Position numbers and translations under genes: made by a program. Source: Flaccisagitta enflata (Eukaryota > Chaetognatha > Sagittoidea > Aphragmophora). Taken from it: a stretch of DNA of 64,000 nucleotides. Of the stretch, positions 12,774 through 26,330 are shown one piece after another (position 1 is the stretch's first letter; each line of letters begins with the position of its first letter). Below the pieces are notes generated by a model. That model was not told the origin of the DNA, searched no databases, and saw only the letters and a program-made list of their open reading frames with translations. Where the stretch lies: positions 29,264,001 through 29,328,000 of the forward strand of contig OZ231127.1 of NCBI GenBank assembly GCA_965153355.1, read 5' to 3'.

Positions 12774-14336
12774 AATAGAGAGCTATTGTTCTTCAAATAA
12801 AGATCACTTAGAATTAGACAAGCCAAGGCCAAGATCGCGACTTTCGAAAAGATAAGCACCCTTTTGGTGGAGTGACGCAAATTTTGGAGAGACAAAGATG
12901 GGAGAAAATATTTCCGGCCTTGAGTAGGCTTTTATCCGAAAATAGGCGGGACGTTATGTTTGGTAGCCTCTTCAGTTAACCATCAATATTAAGCTGAATA
13001 AACAATGAACTACAGCAAAAAAAGTAGCATTGATAAGAACTAAAAAAAAAGAGGAAACACAGTGAGGAAAGAGACGATATCAGGTCAAGTCAGATCCATA
13101 AATGAACTGCCATATACGGATCATTTTCAAACGCTTATACCGTTCTCCACTTTTTTTCCATCATCGGATAGACATTCTTTTTGCAACAACATCAAATAAG
13201 AATTATGTGACGATGAAAACGGCGAGTACAAAATCGATTTTTAGCCACGTACAAGCAAATAAAAAATACAGAAAAGAAGACAAGAACTTATTTCTTTTTT
13301 CCCCTTATCCACTCCCACATTGACCCTTGTCCACACTGAAAAAGTCCCTACTTGGTGCTAAAAAGCAGTCACCAGTTATCGAAAGTAGAGACACACGGTG
13401 CGCCAACACGTTAAAAAACTATTACAAAAATATTATTAGAGTTTACATATTAAAGGACTGTAATGAGAAAATTTAACAAATTCAACTCATCATTTTAACG
13501 GTGTTTAACCATGTGGGAGCGCGCATATTGTACATCGCGCAGAACTTAAGAATGAAAATGATTAAATTGCTATTGAATGTGACAAGAGATGGCACGTTGT
13601 GTGAGGAACTGAGAAAACGAAAAGTCGATTTCTCGCGAGGTGGCGAATTTGCCTCTTTTTCTCTGAAGCACGTTCGTTGCTGGCGAGTTTGATGCTGTAA
13701 GAGGGAGTTCACTTTCGAATAGGAAACTACAATAGCTATTGCTGGCCAATCAATCGAAAAATTGCTATAGCTTGCCAGTTGCCAATTAAACATTGTTCTT
13801 ATGAACCCACATGCAGCTTCTGTCTAAATACGTTCTGATTATACTATTGTTTACACACAAATGGACTTCCCCTGAATAAGGACCTACGCCGTTGTCCATG
13901 AAATTCAAATTACATTGGTAAAATAGCTCAAGTCCTTTTTATCTCTCCTTTTCGTGTTCTTTATACATAAGAATCGTATTGGAGACACAACGACCTCGTC
14001 AAAGTTAGTGTGACGTCATTCTGCCTTATCGACTTTTTCCTTCTGACCACCAACTGTAGTTTTTTTTTTAATCCTCACAGTTTTTTCTTCAATTTTCTTT
14101 ACATCGTCCGTTCCTTTCTTTCGTTACAATCTTGCTTTTACAATCTTTTTCTTGTTTCACTCGCACTCACACTTTTCTTTACTCTACCCTTAACATTTGT
14201 CTAGCTATGGGTCTTTTTGTCTGTTGGTCAGTTCCAATATTGTCTCTTAATTTTTTTCCTGCGCCTTTCTGTGCTTTACCGTGTTCTTGTTTTTCGTGTG
14301 TTTCGTAATCCGTCTGTATGACTGTGTGTCTGTGTG
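12770..14336. other. Non-coding, no gene recognised
   Basis: Unique-looking AT-rich DNA. The longest open frames (for example 13,482-13,793 minus, 103 codons) have no recognised domain, and no RNA gene was seen. Confidence 0.45.
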
Positions 14337-14506
<170 letters not shown>

Positions 14507-14665
14507 CGCAGGGAACCTTCCCACAAAAATGTCATGTTCCCCCGCAAAAAAAATTTGGGGAAAAAGGGGAAAAGTGGAGGAAGGTTTTGGGGGATCTTAT
14601 TCCGGAATCAGGTCTGGAATCAACGATGACAATTGTGGAGATTTGGCGGTCGCTGCTTCCTCGTT

Positions 14666-14982
14666 ACCACCACCACCACCACCACCACCACCCCCCACCC
14701 CCACCACCACCACCACCACCACCACCACCACCACCACCACCACCACCACCACCACCGCCACCACCATCACCACCACCACCACCACCACCACCACCACCAC
14801 CACCACCACCACCACCACCACCACCCTGCCGCCGCTACAACCATCACTACCATCACCATTAGCGTCATCACCACCACCGCCACTACTACCGTCACTACCA
14901 TCACCACCGCCACCTCCACCACCACCACACTCCCGACACCACCACCATCACTACCATCACCATTAGCGTCATCACCACCACC
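14666..14982. repeat. (ACC)n microsatellite with CACCAT satellite
   Basis: ACC triplets to about 14,825, followed by an irregular block. In that block a phrase of about 35 bp (ACCATCACTACCATCACC then ATTAGCGTCATC) appears twice, at about 14,837-14,875 and 14,943-14,977. The His/Pro/Thr and Val/Gly frames are artefacts. Confidence 0.92.
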
Positions 14983-15268
14983 GGGCGTTTTGCCAGAAAG
15001 AAGCTTTTTCAGGTTTCGGTGACATTCGGCTTTTCTCTTTCTCTCTCTTTCTCTTTCTGTGCCTTTTATTTTTCCCCCTGTTTCAATATTTTGGTGCAAA
15101 ATATTCCAGGCACGTGCTAGTAATTTCCACAGATAATCTTTTCACCTTCTCTTCCTTTTATTTTTTTTTCTCGTTATTTTCTTTTATTCGTTTTTCTTTT
15201 CCTTCCGCTGATGAATGACAGAAAATAGGAATAAGATGCAATTGACTTTTATGGCTACATTTTCTTTG

Positions 15269-15314
<46 letters not shown>

Positions 15315-15621
15315 GTCTCGTCTCCCATCTCTTTTTCAAGAAAGAAACTGACTTATACATTCTTTTTGTTAAATAGAAAATGAACTCTTAGAAATTTTTA
15401 TTCCTCGTCATTCAGAATCAGGATGATCGTAAAATTTAGAAAACATTTCAAAATGAGCTTCGATACCAGCCGTCCAACCCCCGCTCATCCCCCGCCCAAG
15501 AAAAAGTTAAACAAGAAGGAGATGATATCAAATAACTGCTTCCGCGTCTTCATTCAAAACAAAACCCACCTCCCGAACTTCCAGCCGACCTCTGAGAACT
15601 TAAAGTTGAACTCTTGTTGGC
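14983..15621. other. Non-coding with a short (CT)n
   Basis: (CT)n at about 15,271-15,310; the rest is pyrimidine-rich without a recognised feature. The left arm of the inverted duplication is known to include 15,622 onward. It may extend further left, but the partner lies beyond position 64,000. Confidence 0.5.
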
Positions 15622-16081
15622 TTCCTTCAAAAAGGAAAGCAACATCAGGTGCCTTTTCGTCGAATTCATGTACACAATAGTCAATACATAGGAAACAAAA
15701 AAGAAAACACACAATCTTACCAACTTTACACAAAGATATGTGTGGAGCGATTCATGAAAATGAAACAGAAAAAAAAGTAACCATCGGGAATAAGAAGAAT
15801 CGAAGAAACATCGGGGAAATGAATTACTGCCCGGGGCCAGAGGCGGATCGGTTTCGCTCATTTACTTTTTCGTCTTGTACGTAAATCCCAGCCCCCCCCC
15901 CCCAAAAAAAAAGAGAAAAAACATTCTTAATTTTTATATCTATTTTTTTACTGACTTTGTCGCTTTTTTTCCCCTCTGTTTTCCCCCATGCACTTTTTCT
16001 TTTCTTTTATTACGAAATGATAAGGCTCTACGGACTGTGTAGTAAACCAAAGTGTAAAATTACAACTGACTCACCTAACTT

Positions 16082-16250
16082 TAAATTCACTCATTCATTC
16101 ATAAATTCTTTTTTACATTTATTCATTCATTCACTTATTCATTCATTCATTCATTCATTCATTCATTCATTCATTCATTCATTCATTCATTCATTCATTC
16201 ATTTATTCATTCATCCATCCATTCATTCATTCATTCATTTATTGATTCAT
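16082..16250. repeat. (ATTC)n microsatellite
   Basis: ATTC/CATT tetranucleotides, the partner of the (AATG)n tract at about 63,330-63,560 in the right arm, which differs in length and interruptions. Confidence 0.93.
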
Positions 16251-16526
16251 CCATTCAACCATTAAGGAGTATCTACGCCATTCACATTGTCCAGGGATCT
16301 TGTTATTAATATTTGAATTTTTTTTCTTTGCTTCTGGTCGGCTTCAATTCGTACAAAATACAAATCCATCAACCGTCTGTCTGAACATGATAGTCGCCGC
16401 ATCAAAAGGATTTGTTCAAAAACATTTCAAAGCGAAAAAAAGGCAAAACGGATTATAAGCAAAAACCGCATTTCCCTCGGCAACAAAGCGCCACAAACAG
16501 TCTCAGCAAATCTCCCTCTTTTATAT

Positions 16527-16530
<4 letters not shown>

Positions 16531-16592
<62 letters not shown>
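16531..16592. repeat. (GA)n, short allele
   Basis: A 62-bp tract embedded in TATATAACT...GATAAAAGCTCGCGTACG. The same flanks in the right arm enclose about 241 bp (62,779-63,019). Confidence 0.95.
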
Positions 16593-16595
<3 letters not shown>

Positions 16596-16875
16596 AAGCT
16601 CGCGTACGAATTAATTTTCAACTCATTTTTGATCCAATTGTTTTTTAAATCCGATTTAACGATTCTTTCTATCCTGAGCCTAAGGCCTAGAAAAGCCTTT
16701 CAGCGCTTGGATACAAGTCGTTATTGCAGACGGGAAGGAACAATTTTACTTCGTTTTAGATTTTTATGTTACTGATGTAGGGGCAGATTAAGATCTAGGG
16801 AGGATTGCCAGAAACTAAGTTTAAAGACATACATCGAAAAACCTTTAGATTTTAAAAAAGAACCCGGTAGATTAA

Positions 16876-17027
16876 CAAGGCCGGTTACACGGCAATCCAG
16901 TCGCGGACGGTTGGGCAGGAGCAGTACCGCAAAAACCGCTCGGAATTCAGAAATGTGACGGACGGACGGACGGACGGACGGACGGACCGACCGACACGGC
17001 AAGGTGTAGAGTCGCGTGTCCGCGACT
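16876..17027 (-). mobile_element. A-family element (A5), shared by both arms
   Basis: Reversed it reads AGTCGCGGACACGCGACT, ACACCTTGCCGTGTCGG, (GTCC)n, GAATTCCGAGCGGTTTTTGC, CCTGCCCAACC, GTCCGCGACTGG and CCGGCCTTG before TT. The same insertion is at 62,301-62,492, so it predates the duplication. The (GTCC)n block is longer in the right copy. Confidence 0.88.
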
Positions 17028-17314
17028 AAAAACCTATGTACAACAAGCATCTTTTGTCGATGCTTGTTTGAAAGTAACGATACATAGAGACCAAAAGAGC
17101 CAAAAAAGCCATTACCGTAGCAGCTTTCCTACTTTAAGTCCATCCCTGAATCGTCAATTCCTGAGACAGGAATGTTCAACCGGCAACCATAAACGGTTTT
17201 TCACTTTTTCATGTTTCTATTCTTTCTCTTTTTTTTTTCAACTCATTCTCAATCTCTTTTTCTTGCACAAAGCACTTTCCCTATCCGTTCCCTTTGTTCA
17301 TCTCTTTATTGAAG

Positions 17315-17318
<4 letters not shown>

Positions 17319-17411
<93 letters not shown>
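17319..17411. repeat. (AG)n microsatellite
   Basis: About 92 bp; the right-arm partner 61,897-62,000 is about 104 bp. Confidence 0.95.
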
Positions 17412-17413
<2 letters not shown>

Positions 17414-18897
17414 AATGTTACGTGATGACGGCGCAAAGAATGGACACCAGTTCGCAATAAAAGCTAGAATACCAGCGGGTTGTGAAACAAATTGCTCATC
17501 CATATTTCATTGAGGACAAAACGAGAAATGCAAGTGTTGAAAGATAAAAGAATGCGTTCACCGTAACAGCTACAGAATCTATACGACGGCAATCTCAATA
17601 TAACCTTAATATCAAGAGACAAAAAATAGGCTGTAAAAGCTAATTTGCATATTGCAGTGAAAAGAAGAAACATTTAGTAAATCTGGTGGTAACCCCCCTT
17701 AACATTCAAACGTTCTTGATGATTTTGATTTAATCCTTTTGCTTCTAGATATTGGCGCTCTAAACATCGATAATCATGTGTCATGTTTTGCGATGCATTA
17801 CTTTTCAAACGATCATAACAAAAAATTGTTCAATAATACAAATAATTTGACTTAAAACGCATATTTTGTTGGTATGCCTCTTGCCATCTTGCGCGCCGTT
17901 TTGCGAGCCGCCTTTCGTACTCAGCATTCACACTTATGGGCCGATGGCGTAATGTGCTGGCCCAACTCGGCGACGACGACCGCTTAAGTACAACGGGTCG
18001 GGCCGATGTAACGGACCGATCAAGCATCAGGTAACATTAATAATTGAGACTACCACACGGCTAAAAAGAGAAAAAAAGACGCATTTTTGAATGACTGATT
18101 CTGCCAATTAATCTTGGAAAAACTAATTAAAATCTTTGACCATTTTGAAGCCGTCGAAAGTACTTTCTTTTGGTGCCAATCTGGCATTTCTATCTTTTTT
18201 CGTTTTGCAATGGCATTAGTTTGAGTAAAAATGTTGCCTATCTTAGTTTCACAATCCCTATGTAAAAAGTGCATTTTAGCAAAACAGTGCTTCTCTTTGC
18301 AGAGCTCTAGCTTCTAAACCGTTTGAAATATGATTCAGCTGAAAATAGTTTAAATGATTTTTTTATTGGTTTTATCAATAAAACAGGTTCGTGTTTTTTT
18401 TCGCGTTGTAAGACAACGATCATATGTATCATTCATTGCCGAATACATCCCCATTGCCAAACGAGTCGTCGCTCTCGGTTGGGCAGGGTATGGGCGGGAA
18501 CGGTAATTCTCAAATGTCTCCATTTCAACTGATTTTGCATCATCCAAAAAAACGTAAATTACCAACAGACCTATGGACCAACCTATCCATCTGACATCTA
18601 CTGACACACCCTCTAGGAAACCCTTGAGAAGCGACTAATAATCCAGAAATCAGCTTTGAAGGGGTCAAACGGGAGTCATCATCATATTGAATCTGAATTT
18701 GGTTCCGAATATAAATTGAAGTTGCGTGAGGAATGAATAACGAGGTTAAGTTCCCCATTTGCTACTTCTTGGATATGCAATAAACCACCGCCGTTGGTTG
18801 CCATTGGTGGCAGCGAACCCAAGGCAAAGTCCAAGAGTAAAGCTTTGAGACCTTTTTCAATCTCCTTCTTTCTCTTTTTTCCATTTTCCTTTTTTTT
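17412..18897. other. Left-arm unique DNA; two empty insertion sites
   Basis: No gene was recognised. About 18,069-18,080 and 18,223-18,233 are the uninterrupted sites corresponding to the B3 and A20 insertions of the right arm. Between about 17,830 and 18,040 the arms are noticeably more diverged than elsewhere. Confidence 0.6.
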
Positions 18898-18939
18898 TCT
18901 CTCTCTTTCTTTCATTCTTTCATTCTTTTTTTCTTTCTC

Positions 18940-19002
<63 letters not shown>

Positions 19003-19083
19003 GTCTTTCTGTCTTTCTGTCTTTCTGTCTTTCTTTCTTTCTGTCTTTCTTTCTGTCTTTCTTTCTTTCTGTCTTTCTTTTTT

Positions 19084-19166
<83 letters not shown>

Positions 19167-19357
19167 CCCTTTCTTCCTTTCTTCCTTTCTTCCTTTCTTT
19201 CTTTCTTTCTTTCTTTTTTTATTTCTTTCTTTCTTTTTTGTTTCTTTTGTTTCTATTTTCTCTTTTTTTCGTTTCTGTTTTCATTCTTTTTCTCTTTTCT
19301 TTTTTTTTCTTTTTTTTTCTTTCTTTCTTTTACTTTTCTGTTTCTTTTTTCTTTCCT

Positions 19358-19437
<80 letters not shown>
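18898..19437. repeat. (CTTT)n microsatellite, compound
   Basis: Over 500 bp of TTTC units with GTCTTTCT, TTCC and T-rich interruptions. The partner is 59,184-59,737. It makes a poly-Phe/Leu/Ser frame of 217 codons that is not a gene. Confidence 0.95.
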
Positions 19438-19801
19438 ACACAGATGAATGAGTTAAGCTAACGTCGCCTCAAACTCTTTCTCATAAATCTTCTTCAAAGA
19501 TTTTTTTTTTTCGTTTTCGCGGTCTCTCTTGTTTTACCTTTTGTGTCATTCATACTTTAGACTTAGACGGTGCCCTCGAGGACGAGTAGAAACAATAGAC
19601 GACATTGTGACCGCCCCTCCAGGGGTGCCGCCAATGTGACCCCCGGGGGCGTTTCGTCAATGTGAACTTTGAAACTAAACAACAGATGCGCAAATAGAGT
19701 TCCAAACAGATGTCTCTCATTCACGGCATTCCACGCTTTCGTAATTAACTCGATTGCGTGCGCAGAGCTTTTGTGAGAGTTTACCTGTCTACTTCTCATT
19801 C

Positions 19802-19955
19802 TTAAGTCCATCAGTCCGTCAGTCCATCAGTCCATCAGTCCGTAACTCCGTCGGTAACTTCTTCAAAATATGACCATAAGAGCAGTTCTTTTCTGCTAGA
19901 CTGGCCCTACCTACCCGTCCACGACTGGGGGTCCGTCTTAGCTTTACGGCCTTGT
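19802..19955 (+). mobile_element. Decayed A-family element (A6), head deleted
   Basis: Retains GTCCGTC repeats, CTACCCGTCCACGACTGG and TTACGGCCTTGTT. The partner at 58,674-58,816 keeps the 5' hairpin (GTCGCG...CGCGAC), so the left copy lost its head after the arms separated. Confidence 0.7.
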
Positions 19956-20186
19956 TCGTTTTGTTCTCTCTTTCTGTTTAGTCGCGATCAAGCTTCGTTT
20001 GGTTCGTCTGATGACTTGTCTGCAAGCGGTTTTCAGATGCGCCAACGCACCTCCAGAACTGGACCTGTCCACCCGCTGGCTGGTCGGTCTGTCACGCAAT
20101 TGTTGGACAATCCACACGGAGCACCTGTTGGTCTACTTGACCTTGTCGCAGTGCTGCCCTACAGCACACGTCTAATAAAGTTTTCC

Positions 20187-20294
20187 TTCTGGCTCTTGTC
20201 CTTAATCTTCCTCTTGTTCTTTTTCATTATCTTTTCTCCCTTCTGGCTCTTGTCCTTAATCTTCCTCTTGTTCTTTTTCATTATCTTTTCTCCC
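20187..20294. repeat. 54-bp direct tandem duplication, left arm only
   Basis: A 54-bp unit starting TTCTGGCTCTTGTCC is present exactly twice (20,187-20,240 and 20,241-20,294). The right arm has a single copy near 58,340-58,440. Confidence 0.9.
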
Positions 20295-20829
20295 TCCTAT
20301 TACGCTTCTAATTCATGCACTCGACAAAAGAATTCTTTCCTCTTCTGCCTTGTCGTTTATCCCGCTTACGTCGCAATTTCGCTTCCTTAACTTGATTACC
20401 CTACATCAGAAGAAGAAAGCGCTGAAGCCATGTCTTTGCCCTTGTTAAACTGACAATGCATCGGGACATCAGGTAAAAAGTGCGAAAAAAAGTAGAACAC
20501 CCAGAGATTTAGAATCAAGGAAATGTAAGGAGACCATAAATGGATGGGCTTCTTGCTTTGTCACGCATTCAAGGTGGGGAGGAAGGATAAAACCAGAGAC
20601 AGAGACAACACAAAGCTTTGAACCTCATGTTTGACAATAAACACGGAAAGGGAACGAGGTTCAACGGAAGAAGGGCACCTTCAACGATGATCTTAAAGAC
20701 ACAAGACTTTGATGGCTGTTCCTAGCTCTTTTGATATCATCGTACTTGCAGAGACGAAAAAGAATTTGGGAAACGCTGATGTAAGGGTGTATGGATTCAT
20801 TGATTATTTAAGGCGTGGAAATAGGAAGG

Positions 20830-20949
<120 letters not shown>

Positions 20950-21449
20950 TCCACCATAATGAGAAAATAAGAAAGGAGGCTGGACTAAGCTTCATGCATC
21001 ACTGTTTGACCCATAAATGATACGTTTCTTGTTAGAAAGCTCGTCGATCATCCAGGGCAGGATTTCCGCTGGCGATGGGAGTGGCTGGGGGGTAGTGGCA
21101 TTGGGGTGGTGTCTGGGGGGTGGCGTAGGAAGCGGCAAGGGTGGTGATGGTGGCGGTGCTCCAACAGTGTGCCATACTCTCATATAATATTCATAAAAGT
21201 ACGTTTCCCTTCCGGCTCTTGAGAGACAGCAAAGAATAACTGAGGAGGAAAGAGAGTCTCATAGTCAACTCATTGACGACTTGTCATCGATATGCGTCGT
21301 CATTGCATTTCTCATTACCTAATATGTAGCATCAAGATCTGAATTATCGTTTTCATTATTCTATGCACATTATATGGAGCGTAATCGAGTAAAGTCATCG
21401 TCCTCATCATCACAATCGTTATCATAATTCATTTCATCAACATGAATAT

Positions 21450-21493
21450 CCTCCTCATCATCGTCATCATCGTCATCGTCATCATCATCATCC

Positions 21494-21591
<98 letters not shown>

Positions 21592-21607
21592 GTCATCATC
21601 ATTAACA
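21450..21607. repeat. (ATC)n microsatellite
   Basis: ATC triplets (minus-strand frame poly-Asp). The partner at about 56,122-56,299 is interrupted by GAC and GGT variants. Confidence 0.94.
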
Positions 21608-22415
21608 TCAGCATCCTTGTATACGCGCAACTGCCGGTTTGGTCGGCGTGCCTGTTGCATTACGTCCTTGGCGTCTCCCGGCGTGACCTTGATCCAGAAT
21701 GCGCCTAAAATGCATCCATCCTTCAAGCAGAGGTTGTTTCTTTAGAAAACGGGAAACAGGTTTATTTCGGGCCTCGTATTCATCATCGAGAGAAAAGGAA
21801 AAGTGAAAAGGGAGAAAAAGGAAGTAAAAGAACGCGGTATGGAGGAAGGAAGGAATGGAAAGAGGGAAAGATAGAGGGATTGGGAGAAGAGAAGGTGCGG
21901 AGCAAAAAAGAACATGGAGGAACAGAATGGAGGGTTGAAGGAGGAGATGAAGGTGGTAAAGAAGGAAGAAGGAAGGAAGAAGGAAAGAAGAAGAAAGAAA
22001 GGAAAGTAGGGAGAAAAGAAAGAAGGTAGGAAGGAGATGGAGGGTGTGACTGGGTGAAAAGTATATGGAAAAGGACGACAAGAAAGCAGAAAACATTCTA
22101 AGCAAAATATAGAGCAAGACGAAAAGAATCCACGAGAAACATGGTTCATATGAATCCACCTACAAGATTGGAAAATGAAAATCAATTGCATGTTAGTTAT
22201 TGAGGGACTAAAATCAATGAATAGAAACAATAGGCATTTTGCATCAGGAGAGTAAGAACAGATGCATTCTTTGATAAAAAAGAATCTTGCTTGGATGCCC
22301 TGATTCACTTCCTGCCCCAGTTGGGAGTTGCTAAGAAAGGAAGAAGAATGGCAGCTTAAAAATAGAAAAAGAGAGAGACAGAGAGAATGCCCGGCGCGCA
22401 ATAGAGGAAAAAAGG

Positions 22416-22470
<55 letters not shown>

Positions 22471-23844
22471 CAAGTCTAGAATCTGACAATAGCAGAGATC
22501 GAATCTTGCGTAGGCAACAAGAAGAACGCATTGGGAAAACACGGAAAACAGTCATCCGCCAAGAGAGAGAGAGAGTGAAATGCCAGCTAAAAGGCTGACA
22601 AAGAGAGAGAGAGAGAGAGAGAGAGAGACTGCTCATGTTATGTACACGTCTGTGTGAGTATGACTAATACACCCACGAGAGACATAAACCCAGACTAGAA
22701 TATGTCGACATTTTCCCAATACGCCGCCGCCAACATTCGTATTTCGGGCGTTTGAACGCTCAGAATTTTTTCCTCGCTATTTTTCGCTTTTCGCGTTTTC
22801 CGCATCGTAAAAACACACTCAGTCAAGAGAGAGAGAAAAAAAAGGGTTTTCCAACAAAATATTTTCCGTCTTATTTTTTTGTTCGCTTTTCATAAAAACT
22901 GAGTATGCGGGGGAAAGGGAGAAAAAGGCGCATGTGTTTGTGCGTTGGAACGAGCGTGCGTTTATGTGCGCATGATTGATTCATGCGCTCCCAATAACAC
23001 AAACAATGTAACATGCATGTTGTTGACGGCGAGCATTTTGCGTGTGCGGTTGTGTCTGCGTGTGCGTTTGTGTTTGCGTGTGCGCAAATACACTTGAACG
23101 CTCTACATCACTACATGCGCCAATGATGATAATATTCCGCAGATTTCATTCATGTGGAATGCGCGCGCGCGTGCGCCTAGCAAGTGCCAATAAAGAAGAA
23201 GTTTTATGACTTCGAAATATTTTGAGAAACGAGCCTCTCCATTTTTCCTCTTGGTTTGAGAGAGCGACAGAGAGAGAAACATAAATGAATATTTTTCTGG
23301 AATTGCTGGTAATCATTTCCCGGAACTACGTCTTCAGAATTTTCTGGAGCGTGAATTCCGCAGTTTGAGGGCCCCATACAATATGGTCGCATGCCCTCCC
23401 TCCACCTGGCTAGTGCATCATGTTCCCCTCAGTCAATTCCTATTACAATTGGATCCTGGAACCCCGCTCCAACAGACCCGCTTAAAGTAAGATTCCGCCG
23501 GTAGCATGCACACAACTCAAACCCCTGCTAGCTTTGATTCCTTCATTGGCTTTATTGAATTTCGTCCGTAGCAGATAAAAAGTCGGAAATTTTTCAAGCA
23601 ACTTTGCCATATAAGAACATTTGAAATATTCAGCATGAACTTGCAGAGCGTATGAGGTGTACGATGGCAAAGAGAGAGATCTTCTTTTATTACCGTCATT
23701 TTGAGGGATGTGGTCGGTGATAATGACTGAACGAATAGTCGTTAGGATTCGTTTTAGTGTCACTAATCAACAAGTTAAAGAGGAAGAAGGTTGGTAGAGG
23801 AGAGCCGCCAGGACGCAAGCTACAAGTCAACATGGACGAATAAG
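21608..23844. other. Left-arm DNA without a recognised gene
   Basis: Purine-rich to about 22,640, with (GA)n at about 22,419-22,467 and 22,598-22,628. It is then mixed DNA with alternating GTGTGCG tracts at about 22,920-23,100 and a CGCGCGCG run near 23,161. The 93-codon frame on the minus strand at 23,482-23,763 is intact in both arms but has no recognised domain. Position 22,706-22,713 is the empty site of the right-arm insertion at 54,302-54,912. Confidence 0.5.
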
Positions 23845-23866
23845 GAGAGAGAGAGAGAGAGAGAGA
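23845..23866. repeat. Short (AG)n at the breakpoint of the right-arm extra segment
   Basis: A short AG tract that in the right arm is replaced by two CT tracts (43,866-43,896 and about 53,031-53,150) with 9.2 kb between them. Confidence 0.85.
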
Positions 23867-24906
23867 CAAGAAAGCAAGACAGACGGAGTTAGGCAGACAA
23901 ACTGAGAGGGACAGACAGAAAGACCCGAGACAGTCAATGAGGAGAGGCGCAAACTCAGTAAGAGACGGAGGAAAGACTATTATTTGTCTCATTAAACGTG
24001 AGCTCGTGAAGGCATAAATGGTGGTTTGTTGATTGGCTTAGTGGCATTTGGAAATGAGGCCGAAAACGAGGAAAACACACAAAATGGACTTTTGGGCCCA
24101 TCTTCACTCTTGGGTGTTTGTGTTCGTGTCATTCAGTGGCGGTATCGTTACTTTCGCCTTTCCTTTCTCTTCCTCTACTTTCTTCCTCTTTATTTTCTTT
24201 CCTGTTTTGACATCCTTTCTGCCTGTTTCTTTCTGGGTCACCCATGGTCCCGTCCCATTCGTGATTTATATATTTGAGACATTCTTTTTGTTGGTTGTGT
24301 TTGTATTCATTCCGTATTTACTCGGTTTTAAACTTTCCATGACTACAATAGAATCTGATGCGCTATTTATGACGGAAATGTAAATGTACGTGCAGATTGA
24401 CGATGCACAAGAAGAATACGAGGATGCAAATTTAGTTAGAACAAAAAGACGTTTAATTCCCAAGCTAAGGGAGGTACGATAGCATATTGGATTTGTGACA
24501 GTGTAGGAGAAAGTTTTAGAAAGTGAAATGAACTTCAGGCATTGGAACAGAAAGGAAAAAAAGTTAAGGGACTCGAGCGAGTTGATGTGATGGAAAATAA
24601 GGCGGAAAAGTCAACGAGGTTGCCTCGGTGATGGATCTAAGTGAGGTGAGAAATGAGACCAGGTAGTAAATCTGGAGGTAAGACCCACTTGGGTGAGTGA
24701 GACTAAGGTAGTAAAGAAGAAGGTGATACCGGCTTGGGTGAGTGAGACAAGGTAGTAAAGAAAAAGCCAAAAAGGTAAAACCAGCTCGGGTGATTGAGAC
24801 CATGAAGTAAAGTAGCAGGTGTCGTCGGCTCGGGTGGGTGAATGTCGAGCTCACTTCGATCTGCCGTGCGTTCATGGATACAAGAAAAATCGTTGGAGAA
24901 GAAAAA

Positions 24907-24945
24907 ACAAGGCCGGATACACGGGATACACGGTGCGCCGGGCGT
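24907..24945 (-). mobile_element. A-family terminal fragment, left arm only
   Basis: ACAAGGCCGGATACACGG is the reversed 3' end of the A family. About 50 bp around it is absent from the right arm near 42,918-42,935. It is only a tail fragment, so a partial insertion or decayed copy is likely. Confidence 0.5.
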
Positions 24946-25175
24946 TTTTTAGACCTATCCCTAGCTGCATTAGACCTATCCCTAGCTCTATCAGACCTAT
25001 CCTGAGCTCTATCCGACCTATCCGGAACATCGAACAAGCTTAGTTTGTAAATGGAACGAGGGATAGTCAATTGAGAGGACATTCAAACACAAATCCAGGA
25101 GATTTGGTACCTCCTAAAGAAAAAAAGCAACAAATAACCCTCCCTGACAAAAGAAAGGGAAAGAAAAGGATAATG

Positions 25176-25177
<2 letters not shown>

Positions 25178-25269
<92 letters not shown>
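25178..25269. repeat. (CT)n microsatellite
   Basis: About 92 bp pure CT; the partner is (GA)n at about 42,621-42,694. Confidence 0.95.
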
Positions 25270-25274
<5 letters not shown>

Positions 25275-26200
25275 TTTTCTCTTCTCCCAAAGCCAGGCGA
25301 CGGAAAACGGTTGTCGTAAACTCTGAGATTGTTTCTTTGGCTTTTTGGCCTCTTCTTTTCCTGGGGATTCCTTTAGGTTTTCCGGATGGTTGAGAGAGAT
25401 TTCAATCACTGCTTGGATCAAGAATGAAAACCTAAGCCGCCTTCGACATCGACGACACAAATGCAACCAACGAATCACTTGAAAAAAAAGGAAAAAGTTT
25501 TGAAATTCTTACTCAAACTGCGATGGGGCTTTTTTTTTCTCGAATTTGCAGGTGCGCGTTTCTGTTGGAGGACTGTTCGTCCGTTTGTGATGAACATGTA
25601 ATTTCCATTTTTAGCTTTTTTCCTTACAGTTACACCCGGCTATACCGGATCAAAAAGTAATGCAAATTCGCCTATAATGGGTAAAATTGGGTATGAAATG
25701 TTGGTTCCTTCATTTCATTTCTAATTGTTTCGTATATTGGAAGTAACAGAAATCCGCCTATAACAGATGGTCTCTTGGCATTCGTTATTACTGGCGGGGA
25801 ATTTTGTTTCGTTTCATTTTCAGGTTATATTTCGAAGGGGTAAGTATATATAACTTATGTTCAGCGTAAAAGGCAATAGAAGCAATAAGAAATTAGAATC
25901 CATTAGACAGTATAAATAGCGTTTTGTGAAAACATTTTCCCGAGTATTTCTTTTTCACTGACATTTTTTCTATATACGCTCTTTAAAAGTGCAAGGAAAC
26001 TTTTTTTACACACTCTGATTTGGCAATTGACAAATTAGTAGGGCAAACCCTGAGTTATTTTCTTCACAAATACACGAGAAATAGAAAAGGAAAAGAAAGA
26101 AAAACGTTTAGATAAATAAAAAGTGACTTGACGAAAAAATCACTTGTCAAGGGTGAATAATTGATGGCCATGAGAAAAGAAAGTGGAGAGAAAGACAGAA

Positions 26201-26256
26201 AGAGAGAGAGAGAGAGAGAAATGAGAGAGATAAAGAGAGAGAAATGAGAGAGAGAC

Positions 26257-26325
<69 letters not shown>

Positions 26326-26330
26326 GTGAA
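26201..26330. repeat. (GA)n-(GACA)n compound microsatellite
   Basis: GAGA then a pure GACA run of about 70 bp. In the right arm the same locus (about 41,572-41,720) is (CTTT)n plus (CT)n, so the motif composition has changed between copies. Confidence 0.9.

Noticed and set aside
17830-18027. 65-codon Arg-rich frame as a candidate DNA-binding protein
   Set aside because: It lies where the two arms are most diverged, and the frame is not kept in the right arm near 61,290-61,500.
24026-24383. Two overlapping 83- and 111-codon frames conserved in the right arm
   Set aside because: The right arm lacks about 97 bp in the middle and the frames are cut. Nothing suggests coding constraint.
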